From the NCBI GenBank assembly GCA_019843655.1, contig JACDQD010000106.1:2914001-2978000 (forward strand): a stretch of 64,000 nt of DNA. Direction: 5' to 3'. Every line of letters begins with the position of its first letter. Within the stretch, counting starts at the first letter, position 1. Of the stretch, positions 37,591 through 50,897 are shown one piece after another. The translations under genes and the position numbers were made by a program. The DNA comes from Lethocerus indicus (taxonomy: Eukaryota; Arthropoda; Insecta; Hemiptera; Belostomatidae). The notes under the pieces are model-generated. The model worked only from the letters and a program-made list of their open reading frames with translations, was not told the origin of the DNA and ran no database searches.

Positions 37591-37705
37591 CATTAACATA
37601 ATTAGCATCATTACCATTAATTACACTAATTACTTCTACAGTCATTATCTTTAATTACTTCAATCTGCTGTGCCAGCTCCGAAACAATTGCAATTATTAT
37701 TTTTG
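37591..37705. promoter_or_regulatory. Dense homeodomain-core cluster
   Basis: In about 115 bases there are around ten ATTA/TAAT cores, including CATTAACATAATTA (37591-37604), CATTACCATTAATTACAC, CTAATTACTTC, TTTAATTACTTC and CAATTATTAT. The cluster follows a GA array and a G-rich patch and precedes a C/T-rich stretch. Multiple TAATTA-type sites close together are typical of homeodomain-regulated enhancers. This is the densest cluster I saw, but function is inferred only from motif density. Confidence 0.35.
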
Positions 37706-40700
37706 TTCTCCGTCTCTCTCTCCGCCTCACTCACTCCCTCGCTCTTCTATTTCTGTTTCTCCCTCTCTGTTCTTCTCCTTACCCTCCCCTGATCGCCCCT
37801 CTACCCGATTCGCCCCGTCCGGAATAAATAAGAGGAATCGGTAAAGGGGTTGTGGAGCCTACGGGCGGTGATGGCGGGAGAAGGCGGTCGGTCCGAGCAG
37901 TTCTAACACTTATTAAATCCAACATCTTTACAGATGTGTTTCTCCCCGTTTCTCGAGGAGGGCTTTTAAATTTCACCTTCCAAATTCTAGGTTTGCACAG
38001 CTCAGATATTAATATTTTTCAAGACCTTAGTTAATGAATTCATGTCGAAGTGAGATATCTTCTGAATAATTTTAGCGGAAACATTTTGTAAGATGAAAAA
38101 CTGGTACTATTTTTCATCTGTCGGCTGTTTTTATGATACAGGTTTATTAATATTTCGTTAAGTTTAATTGTAGCGCCACGTTGCGGTATTAGGGTTGAAA
38201 GTAATTTAAAATAAATGCTTTGTTTTTTAATAATAAGATAAGTTAAATAGATTATAAATCATCGCTTTATAGCTGAAAGTTGATAACGGTATTTAAATAA
38301 AAAACTAATTGGCGTAAGAAGGCATAGATGTGGTTGTAGTACTTTATGCTTAGAGTAACAGTGCAAGGACACCGGCGACAGTATACTTCGTCGGACACGT
38401 GTAAATACCGCATCCTACTGACGTCGCGAGAAGCCATAAATCAAATGAATCGAGCCACTCTGAAACTTCGGAGAAATTTCCCCATTGATTTTCAGTTACA
38501 TTGGATAAATGATGCTCAAAAATACACGAAAAGTGGTTTATATTTTGTAAACATAAAACTTTACCTGCAATTTATTGACATGGTCATCAATTTGTTGAGA
38601 ATGTACCAAAGGAAACCCCACTCTTCATATGAATGTATTAATCGTTTTCTACTGAGGGTCGGGAGAACATCAAAGACAATCGCGGTGGGAAACTTTTTCG
38701 GTAAAAATGTTTGAACGCCCTCGTACTTTTTAAAGCTAGTATTTACTTTTCTATCTGGCCGCATGAATTCCACTATTGAATAGTATTTAATGAAATGAAC
38801 AATTAGTTAGTCCCGACCCCCGCTTCTGATGTTGTTCCCGTTGTATTTTTGGGTAAATTTCCTTCTGTTCCCCTCTGTTGTTATTCTCCCCCCTCGTAAT
38901 TATCTTCAATAGCGCCAGTCTGGCGCGCGACCTCTCAAACATTGTAATTATTGTTATTGTCCCCGCGTTGCCTATCTCGTCCTCTGAACGAGGTCGGTGG
39001 TGTAGGGGTTTCCTTTTTAACCGGGGAGGGTTAAGGAACAAATAACTGTATAAATAAGATGGGGGTTGTAGGGTGCTAGGAATTGTAGTTAGCGTTGGGA
39101 AATAGTTTGCCATGAGAAATATGTTTCAAACTGTTTGAAATTGGAACTGGCACTACATACTATGACGCTTTTTTGGCGGACTGAAGAGTATTGACAAGTT
39201 CTACAGAATTAACTTAAAGACTATTTAAATTTGGCCGCGGTTTCTCTGGCATGGGTGTAACTAGGAAATGTCAGGTAGTTCAACATATCCAATTGTATCG
39301 CGTTAATGAGTTAAAACTGTAATTAACATTTGATACTTACGCGAGGTTAGCCTATTTTGTAATTTAGTTTCGACATCTGTGTCAATATGGATACAGTCGA
39401 ACTGATATTGGGAGAATAGTCCAGAATTCGATAGTAACAGATTCACTGCAGAGTGGAGAATGAAAAGTATTATTATTGTTATTGATTCGCTAAAGCGTGG
39501 CATGTTTCGAGGGAGTCCCCCGACTTTCTGACGTCATACACTCTTTTTTTTTCATGATATTCATTCGTCCGGTTGGCATCAGTGAAAGTTTCGCTCTCAT
39601 ACCCCCTGCCGACTGGTTCTTAATTACTGAGCTTTGCCCGACCCTCCAGGGGCAAACTGGAAAGGGAAACACTTCATCTACTTCTCCGGAGACTGGGAAA
39701 AAATCCCCCCTGCGAATTATCTTAGCTCTAGAAAGTGTTGAGCATTGACGCGTTCTCTTGTCTCGCGGTATCTTCAGTTTTTATCGGGGCAGTCATGCCG
39801 TCATACACTTCCGTGTAAAATCCTCGGTATTTTAATCTACTGATTTCTTCATTTAAAAAAATCTGTTCTTCTTCCTCGTGTGTCTTGAAAATTATGAAAA
39901 TACAACCTTGCTCAATCGAGAATTGTCAGAAGTGGAAATATTCGAAATAAATTATGCTCTAAGACGAGAGCCGATGTAAACAGGTCTGGGATATGGTGGG
40001 GGACGAAGGGGGGTTGGTAGGGCGGCTGTAATTCATGGCCTGGGACCTGGGCTAGGGCCGCTGATCCCGCGTTTTCATAAATTAGCTTTAATTCTAAAAT
40101 CCCGGCTACCCGACTCTCGATAATGAGAAAATATCGTACCGAACGGCGGGGCTAATTCACCGGTGGACGACTAATGCGGTCGAAAAACTACCCTCCCCAC
40201 CCTATATTTTATAAGTGCACGCAGCTATCCGCCATATAATGCCGCGGTCCCGTTTTTAAACCAGTCGATGAACCCATTGCAACCATTATTAGTACTATTA
40301 GTATCATTATTATAACTACGCTTCGTTAGAAAAAAAAGAGGGAGTGAGAGAGAGCGAGTGAGAGAGAAGGAGGTTCCATGTGGAAGTAATTATATGTTGC
40401 AGCTTAATTCAACAGAGGTCGCAATTATTGAACTATTTAAACCGAAACACGGGCGGATGTTGTTCATTCATCCCTATAGTTACGGCGGGTGGGGAGCTCT
40501 ATTAAGCCCGGCACAATGGGAAACACATTGATTAAACGGCGGTTTTAATGAAAGCAGCATAATCGGATCGTGCCTGATAGTTAACATTTAGAGACAATTG
40601 TTGTTAATATCAAAACACGAGTGCATAGGTTCACGCTGAAATGCCAAATAATGCCAAAACGTATTGCTGAGAGTGACATTATAAAGAACGATCACGGAGA

Positions 40701-41709
40701 AGTATACACTAGACGTCTGTCTGAAAATAAAGTTTCAGTTTCTGAATGTAATTTTTCTATGACTAACTAGAGGTTGAATTAAATGTGTATGTATCTAGTG
40801 GTTAAATTAAATATATACGACAAAAATAAATTTAACAGAACCCGAATTTGTTATACGAACATTCTGAAATTATAGTGAACAATTATTCGGATCTCGATAA
40901 GAAAACAACATTCTTGCTGTCTTCTTACGTGTGCCCCTAAAAGTGGTCTAAAATCGACACTATTTGCCCATTTCACGCCGGTTCACGCCATTTCAAGTCG
41001 GTTTGTACGAAGGCTCGGGTTCCAGGAAGAAATTCGACCCGTTCTTCTCCTCGGCGGATCCCACACAGGCGGCTCCCAATCAGCTAATTAACCAATTAAC
41101 CGGCATATATTAGATTAAACCCCGTTTTAAAAACGTTCGGTAAGGACGTGGGAGTGAATGGGGCTAACGAATGAATGAACGGCTGAATGGGCGCCTAATG
41201 GGAGGCTGCACTATTCCAACACCGCGGGACAATTAACTCGGCGCTATCTGGAAATCGTGGGGTCAGGCATCGGCGCTCAGACTCGGATCCACCTCAGGTA
41301 TGTTCCACTTTATGTCCAGGTAAGACTGGAGATTGCAGAGTCTCTCCGTAGTTTCGAGGAAGAAGTTTCATCGAACAATGTCTACGGGGGGCTTGGTTCG
41401 AGTTGGTTGGTTTTTAGGCGCTCCCATCCTGGAATATACTCTGATATTTAGCCGGGGCCTGGCAGTTAGACACTGCTCTAATAAAATTGCTTAGAAGTGG
41501 CCGCTTCAACGTTTCTTATCCGGCTTCAAACTACCCTCGGATTGGGCCATTAAACAGATTCCACCCGTAAAAGATTAAATTGCTATTGTGCCGCTTTTAG
41601 CAATAATCTCGGTGATTGGTTTCATGTTATCTTTTTTCATTCCTGTATCGTTTGCCGGTCGTGGCGCCTCCAGTGCGAGATCGAATGGGAAGCCATTCCT
41701 ATATCTGAT

Positions 41710-41712
<3 letters not shown>
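37706..41712. other. Unique DNA, no supported gene
   Basis: A plus-strand frame of 122 codons (38346-38714, ATG start) is among the longest ATG-started frames outside skewed DNA. It shows no recognisable motif and no splice context, and I leave it uncalled. TGACGTCA lies at 39529-39536. A CpG-bearing block with TAAT cores lies at 40030-40260. The piece 41250-41350 has two donor-like CAGGTATG/CAGGTAAG sequences without a matching acceptor and exon. Confidence 0.5.

Positions 41713-41765
<53 letters not shown>
41713..41765. repeat. (AT)26 microsatellite
   Basis: An uninterrupted AT dinucleotide array; the open frame through it encodes only Ile/Tyr repeats. Confidence 0.95.
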
Positions 41766-41768
<3 letters not shown>

Positions 41769-43879
41769 TAGCGTTAGTTTATGTAAATCCTTGAGCCGTA
41801 TTGTCAACCTTGGCATAGGTCCTTGGTCTGTTTACATCAATTCACATTCCCCCTTGCTAATAAGGCTTTGTTGTAGCGACCGCGACGGTGTTTTGAACGA
41901 TGTAAACGGTTATTGAACAAACGAAGAAAATATTCGGAACCTGAGTTGAGGTTTAAACTGCGAGTCGTGCTCTCGGGTGACCCACTTCCCAAGGTGTCGA
42001 GACGGTATTAGATTAATCGAACTCTTAAATGAAATAAATCCGCCGGCTCGGAATACTTTCAGCGCATTGTCTTGCAGTGTTGGTCCCCATAACTGGGAAA
42101 TCACATTGCTACCGCCATTAAAAGAAACGAAAACAAAGACGTTTAAGTACGCGATTGTGACTTTTTGTTACTTTCGCGCCGGTTGTAAACATATCGGAGA
42201 TATCCGGAAGTGGTATATATTAATAGTAACTACGGACAACAGTGACAACATTTGAAGCTCATTCTTGCCGTCGGTTTCTAATCAATTTGTCCGGAGATAG
42301 TGGTTGGCTAGGAAACAACCCTTCTTGCGAATTATCTGAGCGCCATTAAGTGTTGCCGTAGGAGTGAGCGCTTCGGGCTCAAAGTGAGTTCCAACGCCTA
42401 CTGCTGTCATGAGATGCCACTCTGTCTCCATCGTAGAGTGGGCAGTCTTGCAGCACGTGATCTCATTCTTCCTCTTACTAACAATGCACAGGAAATAATT
42501 TATTGTAATCGTTTGTACCGATTCCCTATAGGGGAATGGTCATTTTAACCAGTTTTTAAAATCTCAATTCCATCGCCTTACTAGGAATATACTGTACTTT
42601 TTTACTGGCGTTTGATTAAACCGTCGGCGGGTTTTTCTGTTTCATAAAAATGCCGCACTCTGACTCAAACAGAAAAAAATATAATAATTTATTTAAGACT
42701 TTGGTAAAACACTATCGGGCCAGAAAAGTTAAGGGGCGGCCGACGCCTGTCGGGCTCTTCGGAATTTAATTATAAATCACAGAGATCGGCAATAAAGATG
42801 GGGGGCCTTAAGTCAACTTTATTTGGTCACAGTCTGTGACTCCACCTCCCCCCCGTGCTGACGTCGTCTATTTTTTTCGTTTAACCGACTATCGAACTTC
42901 GCCATTGACATCGGTGGTCGAATCCAAATTGCTTCCGGCACGAAAGTCGAGTGTACGCCGCTCATTTTTCGATTCGTTTCACACAATCCTGTTCATCGAG
43001 TCCACTGTACGTTAAATGATAATATTTACGATTTCCTTTATGACCTTAATCAAAATCCATTATGTGGGGGGCGGTCTCCTAGTTTTACGTTTTAATCGTA
43101 TTTTAATCCATAAGAATTTCGCTTTATGTAATGAAATGGAGAGAAGATTAACTCGCCGGCAAGAAGATCGGTCGAGATAATGTGGATGGAGGTCATTATA
43201 ACCTCATTACCATCACTGAATATTATCCCGTTAATATTCTGTGCTGTTTGAATGAAACGTTTCAAATATATTTACGTTCGGGACCGTATCATCATTATCC
43301 GAAACTCGTTGTTTACGTTCTCGGTTTTAAATTTATTTGCAGCAATCCTTTAATCGCATCGGTTAAAACATTGGTCTCACTGTCTTGCCTCGTACGCCTT
43401 TCAGTTTTACACCTAGCCTGGGCTGGAAATACCTTACATTTTTTTCTAACCTGCGTTTGAAAATAAAAAGTTATTAAATTTGTCTTAGAATAAATTAACA
43501 GAGATATTCGTGAACGGTCACCTACAATTGAAAAGGTGGATACAATAGAGTTACGTCAGAAAGTTGTGGGCTAACCGATTTTCAGGTGTGCCAATGGATA
43601 TAAACCAGATTTGTCGTTCGTTCAAACCGATCCAAAACCTGTATTGCATTTGTCCTCCTCTTAAAACCATCGGAGGCAGATGGTCCGTCCAGTGGCGTGG
43701 GCCCAACCCGGGCAGAACGTCCACAGAGAACGAGAGTGAGAAAGAGAATGAAAGGGTGTAGGAAGAGGAAGAGGAGGAGTAGAAGGAGGGAAGGAGGAAC
43801 GATGGCTCAGTGATATCGACCCGTGGGATCGCCGGCTCCTATGTAATTACCAGTAATGACTCATTATGGTGGTTTTTGC

Positions 43880-43884
<5 letters not shown>
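41766..43884. other. Unique DNA, no supported gene
   Basis: Frames of up to about 92 codons (41977-42255, 43182-43460) have no recognised motif. The stretch ends in purine-rich GAGAAAGAGAATG-type DNA at 43730-43800 that flips to pyrimidine-rich at 43880. A CTCATTATGG site lies at 43860-43869, just before the CT array. Confidence 0.5.

Positions 43885-43917
<33 letters not shown>
43885..43917. repeat. (CT)16 microsatellite
   Basis: A CT dinucleotide array that passes into an irregular C/T-rich stretch to about 44005. Confidence 0.93.
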
Positions 43918-43923
<6 letters not shown>

Positions 43924-45333
43924 TCTCCCTCCGGCCCTCCCTCCCTCTCTCTCTATCTCGTTCTCACTCCCACCCGTTCGTTCAGTCTCTCTCTTTCTCT
44001 CTCTGAAACAGGCCGGATAGCCGGGAGGAGGGTGAGAGGGGTCGGAGGAGTGGGTAAGGGGGCCTAGGCTTAATGAAATGCATTGTGCGGCACCACCCTT
44101 CTCCTACTCCTCCTACCCCTCTTCTACTCCCCTACCCCCATTTCACCCATCCGGGCTTTGGCGGGGTGGAGGAGGGGAATCCTCATTATGGCACAATAAG
44201 AACAATGAGACCCGCCTGCCCAGACATCAATATCCCCCCAACACACACGAACACACTCAGAGCTCGCGTTCTCCTCTCTCCCTTTATCCCACCCCTTCCC
44301 TCTCCCTCTCTCCTTCTCCCTCTCTCTATCTCTTTCTCTCCCTCTTACTCCACAATTATACCCCGTGACTGTTCTGGTTCATTCGATTCGGACCGACTGA
44401 CCTCCCGCCGGGAGCGGCCAGGCTTGTGTGCCGGGCAAAGTTCCTTGGGCCTCATTATAAATTAGGACTATTCACAATCGTCAATAGGTCCGACAATGCC
44501 CATTTTGATTCCTTCTATGATACCGAGTAAGAGGTACCGACGTTCAAAATGGACCGTAATATCGGTATTATACAAGTCCTAACCCATCGCTTTGTGTTCA
44601 AATTTCTTCGCGCTAAATAGTACAAAGACCTCTTCTATTTAGTGACTGACCCACCGCCGTTTCGAAGTGCAGTAGTCATTTATCTTATTAGAGATTAATC
44701 ATAACTCATTCCTGACATTGAAGACCCATGACATTATTTGACCATTTGTGCTCTGTGAACATGCCTTTTAAACTTAATACTCGGACGAAGATTAGAAGAA
44801 AAAATATAATTTCTTCAGGCACTGCACTATTTCAAAAATTAAACATATTTTCGTGCCACGATACCCACGTTGTTCGTTGAAACTATAAGCGTAACCGAAA
44901 CCCGATATTTGAGGGCTTACAATCTGGAAGATCACACAGCTGCACGAGGATATGATTTTGCCGGGCCTCCCATTTGTCTCCATTACTATCCGTTCAAGAT
45001 AATTGCCGTTACACAGTTCAAACGATGCTTGGAAAAAAGAAATTTTAAACATTTTTATTAATTTTTTACTAACCATTACTGTGGCGATTGTTACATAGCT
45101 GTTAGAGCCGAACCTGTAGGAGGTAAAAAGAAAAAGAGGACTATACATAGCCTTTTCTTTTATATGTATTTATTCATATATATATATATAAGGAGTGGTA
45201 AGGGATGAGAGAGTAGAGGTTAGGCGGGCAATTTGTCTGTTTGGGGCTGGTGGGAAGGGGTGCCGAGAGAAGAGAGAGAATGAGAGAGGTAGAGATGCCG
45301 GATAAAAGTAATGCCACAAGGGGCTTTTTAACA
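43918..45333. other. Pyrimidine-rich patches and unique DNA
   Basis: C/T-rich plus-strand patches (43918-44005, 44095-44150, 44265-44350) give open frames of up to 130 codons that encode proline/serine/leucine low-complexity peptides, which I reject. Between them are GGGCCTCATTATAAA at 44448-44462 and CTCATTATGG at 44182-44191. A short AT array lies at 45176-45191. Confidence 0.5.
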
Positions 45334-45365
45334 CTCCTCCTCCTCCTCCTCCTCCTCCTCCTCCT
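45334..45365. repeat. (CTC)n trinucleotide repeat
   Basis: About ten CTC/TCC triplets, continuing imperfectly to about 45385. The open frames on both strands through it (poly-Leu on plus, poly-Arg on minus) are repeat artefacts. Confidence 0.93.
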
Positions 45366-45614
45366 GATTCTCCTCCTCTTCCCCCTTTTTCCAGCCCTAA
45401 CCAACTCTGAATTGAAAAGCTCTACTGCTCCAGTTTACACGCCCTCCAGATTTACCGACGCCTCAGAAATGTTTTGGATTTTATATTTTTCCCCTTCCTC
45501 TCTAAATAAGTCAGCTTGTCTCCTTAATTCTTAAATAAAGATAACGTTTTTTATACAAGTCCATATTTTCTTTTCTTATAATTACTGTAAACCAACAATC
45601 CCGTGGCTTGCTGC

Positions 45615-45617
<3 letters not shown>

Positions 45618-45679
<62 letters not shown>
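45618..45679. repeat. (AT)31 microsatellite
   Basis: An uninterrupted AT array of about 62 bases, the longest TA array in the window. Confidence 0.96.
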
Positions 45680-45683
<4 letters not shown>

Positions 45684-46387
45684 TATGTTAAAGATTATAG
45701 AAATAGGGAACTATAGAACTATAGGGCGAATGTAAATCCTCACAAGTCGAAAGGTGCTCAGCACTAACTGCTATTAGTAGCGAATGGAAAATAATGGACA
45801 TAATCTATCAACTACTTGTCACAAAGTGAACTAGTGCACGGTGTACTAGTGTTAGGTCCTCGTTCGCATTAACTACACCCTGAATTCGGGTCCACTACAC
45901 TTCAGCATAGCACTTTGCCATTTTGCGGAATCAAAATGGTTTTAGCGAAAAATATCACTATTCTCAAAAACCATCATAGTATTTAGGATACAGAAAAATA
46001 GGTCGATGCTTCGATTTTCGTAGTGTGGGGTTGACGAAGATTGTGGAGGATACCGGCCGTCCTCGGGACGGACTGGACTCCTCCGGCGATAAACGAGCGC
46101 CCATAATGAGAAGAAGGCCTAATATAGATTTGTGTCGAATAGCTCGGATGTGTCTCATTAAGGGTTATGTGTTAGTCGGGTCGGGGTGTGGAGGATCGCC
46201 GGGCGGGTTCATTAGGGGGTCCGGCCCCGCGCCCAGAACTTTAATTATAAATGCTAGCGGCCTGCTCTTTTGTTTAGCCGCCCGCCCCACACACTCAAAG
46301 CGCCCCCCCCGCCCCTCACCAGACTCGCCTCGCCCTCATCCCCCCCGGAGAATAATTAATTATTTTTTCCCTCGCCCCGATTTCGCT

Positions 46388-46407
46388 AAAAAAAAAAAAA
46401 AAAAAAA
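46388..46407. repeat. Run of 20 A residues
   Basis: Twenty A residues on the plus strand abut the B-box end of the minus-strand tRNA-like fragment at 46408. On the minus strand this is an oligo-T, the signal that stops RNA polymerase III. Alternatively it is the poly(A) tail of a plus-strand retrocopy ending here. No target-site duplication is evident. Confidence 0.9.
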
Positions 46408-46475
46408 CGGGGAATCGAACCGCGTTTGAATTATTCATATTGCATTGTGAGTCCGGCCCGGGCTGACTGGGCTTA
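46402..46475 (-). mobile_element. Lysine-tRNA-like SINE fragment
   Basis: On the minus strand, TAAGCCCAGTCAG (from 46475) resembles a Pol III A box. It is followed by GGACTCACAATGC, which lines up with the anticodon-arm region of lysine tRNA genes. A perfect B box, GGTTCGATTCC, lies at 46421-46411. A-to-B spacing is about 10 bases longer than in a real tRNA, and the acceptor stem is not paired, so this is not a functional tRNA. tRNA-derived SINEs, often from lysine tRNA, keep this layout. An oligo-T follows directly. Confidence 0.42.
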
Positions 46476-46505
46476 ATGGAATTTTTTAATGACAAAGTAA
46501 AATAT

Positions 46506-46532
46506 AGAGAGAGAGAGAGAGAAAGAGAGAGG
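46506..46532. repeat. (GA)n microsatellite, short
   Basis: GA dinucleotide run interrupted once by AA. Confidence 0.9.
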
Positions 46533-49500
46533 GTGAGGGAGGGAGGAAAAAAATGGCGGTGGCCGAGGCCCTAATGGGGGATGTTTGTGTGTGCCCGTTA
46601 TTGTTCGGCTTCGCAATGATTAATCCTGGATGGATTTTTGTATTGGGCAGACTACCCTTCCTCCCGTCCCACCCCCGACTCTCACACCGCTCTTTCTCTC
46701 TCCCTTTCCCGTTATCCCGGATCCTCCTCCCTTTCCCCAAGCCGAATCAATCGGTGAACGTAAACGAGATTTGATAAATTTTTGGGTGGGTAACCCCCTG
46801 CCCGCTGCCGGTAAGGCTGCCCCCTTTGAGCCGCTCTTCTGTCCCCCTCCCGTGTGTCAACTGCAGTGCTCCCCGGGTTTTATTATTTTTCCCACCGGCC
46901 GGGGCTCAAAAAAAAACCGGCGGCCATAATAAAACTAGGGATTGATGATTGCAATTTTTTTTAGGGGGAGGGTCGACGTCACACTCTCTGTACCGCGCTC
47001 CCCGCCCCCGTTGAGCGGGCTCTCCCTCATTGTCTTCCCGGTTGCAATATTAAACTGCCAGATAATTTCCGCGAAGGCTGTTTTCTGGTTTCAGGAAACG
47101 TCCATCAAACAAAATTGCCTTTCCGCCCCTTTTTGCCTAATTACAGCCGCATTATATCGCGCGAGCTTCAAGAAATTTTAGTTTAGTATTATAGACGAAT
47201 GAAAATTACGTTTAAAACGTCCGTTTACCTTATTCTTATGTGTATTTACTTAGAGTAATGCTGAATTAATTTTGTCTGTTTCAGGTGAGTCCGCTGATAT
47301 ACGTCCACGAATTTCTCGTAAGTATTTTAAACGGAGTTTGTTGTCAAAGGGCTGTGTGTCTTTCGAGGTACAGTTTTTTGCCTTTAACACTATGCCCCTT
47401 ATTCCTCATAATGAATCGTGCCGCTGCCTATTCGGTTCTTTAAATGATGACCCGGCGGTAGTTTCCAGTCGGTTTAAAGTGTTTATACGTATTCCTCTGG
47501 AACAACAGTTCAAAGGCGGTCTTCGGTGAAACACTTAAATGAGGTGGTACAAAGTAAATTAGGGGTCTGATGAAGGCGGGTCTTCATTCGGCGATACTCC
47601 TTCATACGGGCCGCCACCATTTCAGGATGCGAAATTCAACTACGCTGACTCTTCTTCTCAACTTTCTTCCAGTTTCGCCATATTTTTTTTTACTTTCGAC
47701 TGGTACGCCAGTTAGTACGTCAAGTAGTGGCACCAAATTGCCGCTTAGCTGATATATTTGTAACGTTATCGCCGGTTGTTGGGAACTCCCATCTTGCGTT
47801 TCGTATTGTCGGTCGCAACCCTAGATAAAGGGATTGCTCTAAAGGCAGCTCTCCTCGATCCCGTCCAGTGGCAGCTAATCAGAAATTAACCACAGGCCGA
47901 GGCTCAATTAAACAGTTCAAAATGGCGGATTAATAATCTTACTAATAAGCCTGGCCCACCACTACAGTTCACCGCCCCCACCTGGACGCTAAGCCCATTA
48001 TCTGTACCCTTCCATTCGTTTAACAACCTCTTCAGTTTCCCCTTTCAGGGACAGGTCGGATAGAAATTCGGTCTTAGATCGAATATAAATTTACCAAATT
48101 AAGATTTATATATAGCAAACTTCTTTGTAACGGCTGCGGTATGTATGGCCGACCTCATTAAAACATTGCATATTACGGTAGGCGCATCATTTTTAATTTC
48201 TCAACGAATAGGTATAACAAAAGCTTTATACAATCCCCTCGGAGCATACATGGATGTATAGATTGGTGTATGATTTTAACTAGAACTTAATAGCTTACAA
48301 TATCCCAACAATCTATGTGCACCCCTTGATTTCAAAGCAATCAGATTTTACTTACAATTTTACTGCCAGAACGCTATTTAGTGAGCTTTTTATTGTATAT
48401 TCAAATTATTAATGTCTTAATTCAAAAGAATAAATGGCACGCGAGTGGCCCTTCAGGGTACTGACTATCCCCAATATCTTATCCGAATTAAAATTCTGCC
48501 CCTTTAAACGGTGCCAAGAGTGTAGAAAACCTTGAAACCGGAATTGGAATTGGTTCTGATGTGATCTTGAGCGAGATACCTTCTTTATCTCCGTTTGGGT
48601 GAATTCATATATAAAAGATTGCGATCCGACAACATTCTTCACATCAAATTGGGGATACTGTGCGTATACAAAATGTTCCCACTCACTGTCAGTAGAGAAA
48701 GCGGCCTCGTTCTCCAGCTTCTTGAATTGAGCTCCTCGATTAAATGGTGTATTAATGAGAAACGGTAGAAGAGCGCAGTTCAAAAACAGCTAATTTGGTA
48801 GGATGTGTCCGACCCGTGTTTCCTCGAAACCGGCGCGATCGACTCCCGCCCAACCGTTCCATTACCGAAATCTGCCCTTAATGGAGGGACGCTCAGGGGA
48901 TGGGAGGACATCCGAACAGTTTTTACGGCTAATTCGTTGTTGGATTCCTCCCCGAGCTCTAATGTGAGCCGTGACTTATGAGGAGGAGCCCAGCTGCCGC
49001 TGCAAATGAGTTAGAAATCAGATGACAAATGGCCCCCTGTTAAGCCGGCCCCTTTCATCTGGGCAATCCCTGTCTTGAGGTTCTGTCGCCCGTAAAAATA
49101 TTATTGGCATCAAATTAGGGACGCTAAATTAATTAATTAATCGATTTAAGGTACCTGTATGGTTGTCAGCGAGGCTTTGGAATATCATCCTACGGGTTGC
49201 GGCCTTCTGCCTTCACTATAGTGTTTAGGATTCTTTACCACCTTCAGTTAGTGTTCAGCCTACATTTGTAGTTTTATTTTTATATCCACCCATGCACAAT
49301 AAAATACATACCCACCCCTTGTTAATGCTAACATAGTTTGAGAAATCATGCATTAAGTAATAATTCAGTTAAGTATGACGAACAAAATACAATGATGAAA
49401 TCCGATGACAGAAATGTTCAGCTGTTAAAGTTGTTAACCATAAAGGCGTAGAATAGAAGAGAAACTAGAGAAAAAACATGGATTAAATTATTCTATTGGA

Positions 49501-50820
49501 AAAGTGATAAAACAGGACTGTAGGTTTAGAAAATGTGCGTGATGATAAACGTTAACATCTGTTTCATAGTATAATGTTTTACTACGAATAGCCGAGACAT
49601 TCACTCGATGTCTTATATTTCTTTCCATTTCAAGTTTGAAGCGAGAGTCACCTAACGTTTGATATTTTCTCTATTCAGAGAAACCGCGAGCAATCTTGAA
49701 GAACCCGATTAGAAAGTAAGTCGAGGAGCGATTATAATAATGATATACGCCCATTAAGATATATTACGCTTTGATTTTCTATAAGTTGGTTTACATGTCC
49801 TTAATATAAAATCAGTTGGAAAGTGGGACAATGATCAGGTTTTATAACGGGGACTTCCGCTCACACGCTCTCGTAATTTCGTATAACTTGCAACCGGGGG
49901 GGACTCGTTCTGCACAACTCACTATTTCCTCCGCTACTCCTTATAATAGTCCTCACAGTAATTATAAGGCCGACCATTTTATTTTCCCAGCCCCCGAAGA
50001 AGGCCACCCCTGTATACGGCCGTTAAAATAATTGACAATATAAATTATATTTTTATTGTTAAATTTCGCGATACGTCCAACATTAAATACCCGCTCGTTA
50101 ACTAGTCGCACAGGTTTTAGACTTTCCGGTTTTTCTCATTTTATTCATTTTTTTCCCCCGACTGCCGTGGCATATTCAATTATTTTAAACGCTCATCGTT
50201 ACTCCTCCGACATTAATATCAACAATTTATTTTGGTGTTTGTTCTTATTGTCGTGCTTCAAATTTCGCGATTATTCCTTAAGTTCTAAATAGTCTTTGAG
50301 ACAATTGAATTGAGTCAATTTGAGACAATTTTTTTGAGTTTTAAGAAATGTGAATTTGAAATACTTTCCAGTTTCTCACGTTGTATTCATTTTTCCCGAC
50401 TCCAATTTCTCAAATCACTTTCACCGTTGACTGTAGTGCTATTAGCAGGGATATATGCCGTAAACAATGAAAACTATAATAATCTGGTAATAAAATTAGG
50501 GCCTTCTGTCCGTCCTGTGGCGGATGGGCCTCGCGTGGAAAGTGTTCTATGGTTATGGGGAGGTGAACAGAGGGAGGGGGGACTCCGGGGCGATCAGTTT
50601 AGAAGAGTAATGAACGTGTCACATCCGTCACAGTGGTAGGAGGAGGAGGAAGAGGAGTAGGATGGTGGACCGGTTTGCGGGAGGGAGGGGAGGAGGTGTG
50701 CTGGAAAAACCCCGGGAAAACTCTAATTAAGTCCGGCGGGATGGATTAATCGCGTGGACCACCGCCCCCACCCCGCCCCTCCAGCTCCTGCCAACTAATC
50801 ATAACCTTCCTCCCTCCCTC

Positions 50821-50823
<3 letters not shown>

Positions 50824-50895
<72 letters not shown>
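50824..50895. repeat. (CT)36 microsatellite
   Basis: An uninterrupted CT array of 72 bases, preceded by CCTCCCTCCC. Confidence 0.96.

Positions 50896-50897
<2 letters not shown>

Larger units (their letters stand above)
45680..50823. other. Mixed unique DNA, CpG-rich block and tRNA-like fragment
   Basis: The piece 46020-46480 is CpG-rich and holds CCATAATGAG (46100-46109), a C-rich stretch, an A20 run and a lysine-tRNA-like fragment. (GA)n runs at 46506-46532. C/T-rich patches follow at 46660-46740. A minus-strand frame of 124 codons (48409-48783) begins with TTG and has no internal ATG or known motif. The rest, 47200-50640, is unique DNA with no supported gene. Confidence 0.5.

Noticed and set aside
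38346..38714. 122-codon ATG-started plus-strand frame
   Set aside because: No known domain and no supporting context; length is within chance for 64 kb of six-frame sequence.
41290..41330. Two donor-like sequences CAGGTATG and CAGGTAAG in an open frame
   Set aside because: No partner acceptor plus conserved coding frame was found.
48409..48783. 124-codon minus-strand frame with protein-like composition
   Set aside because: Starts at TTG, has no internal ATG, no recognised motif and no convincing splice sites. A homology search would decide it.
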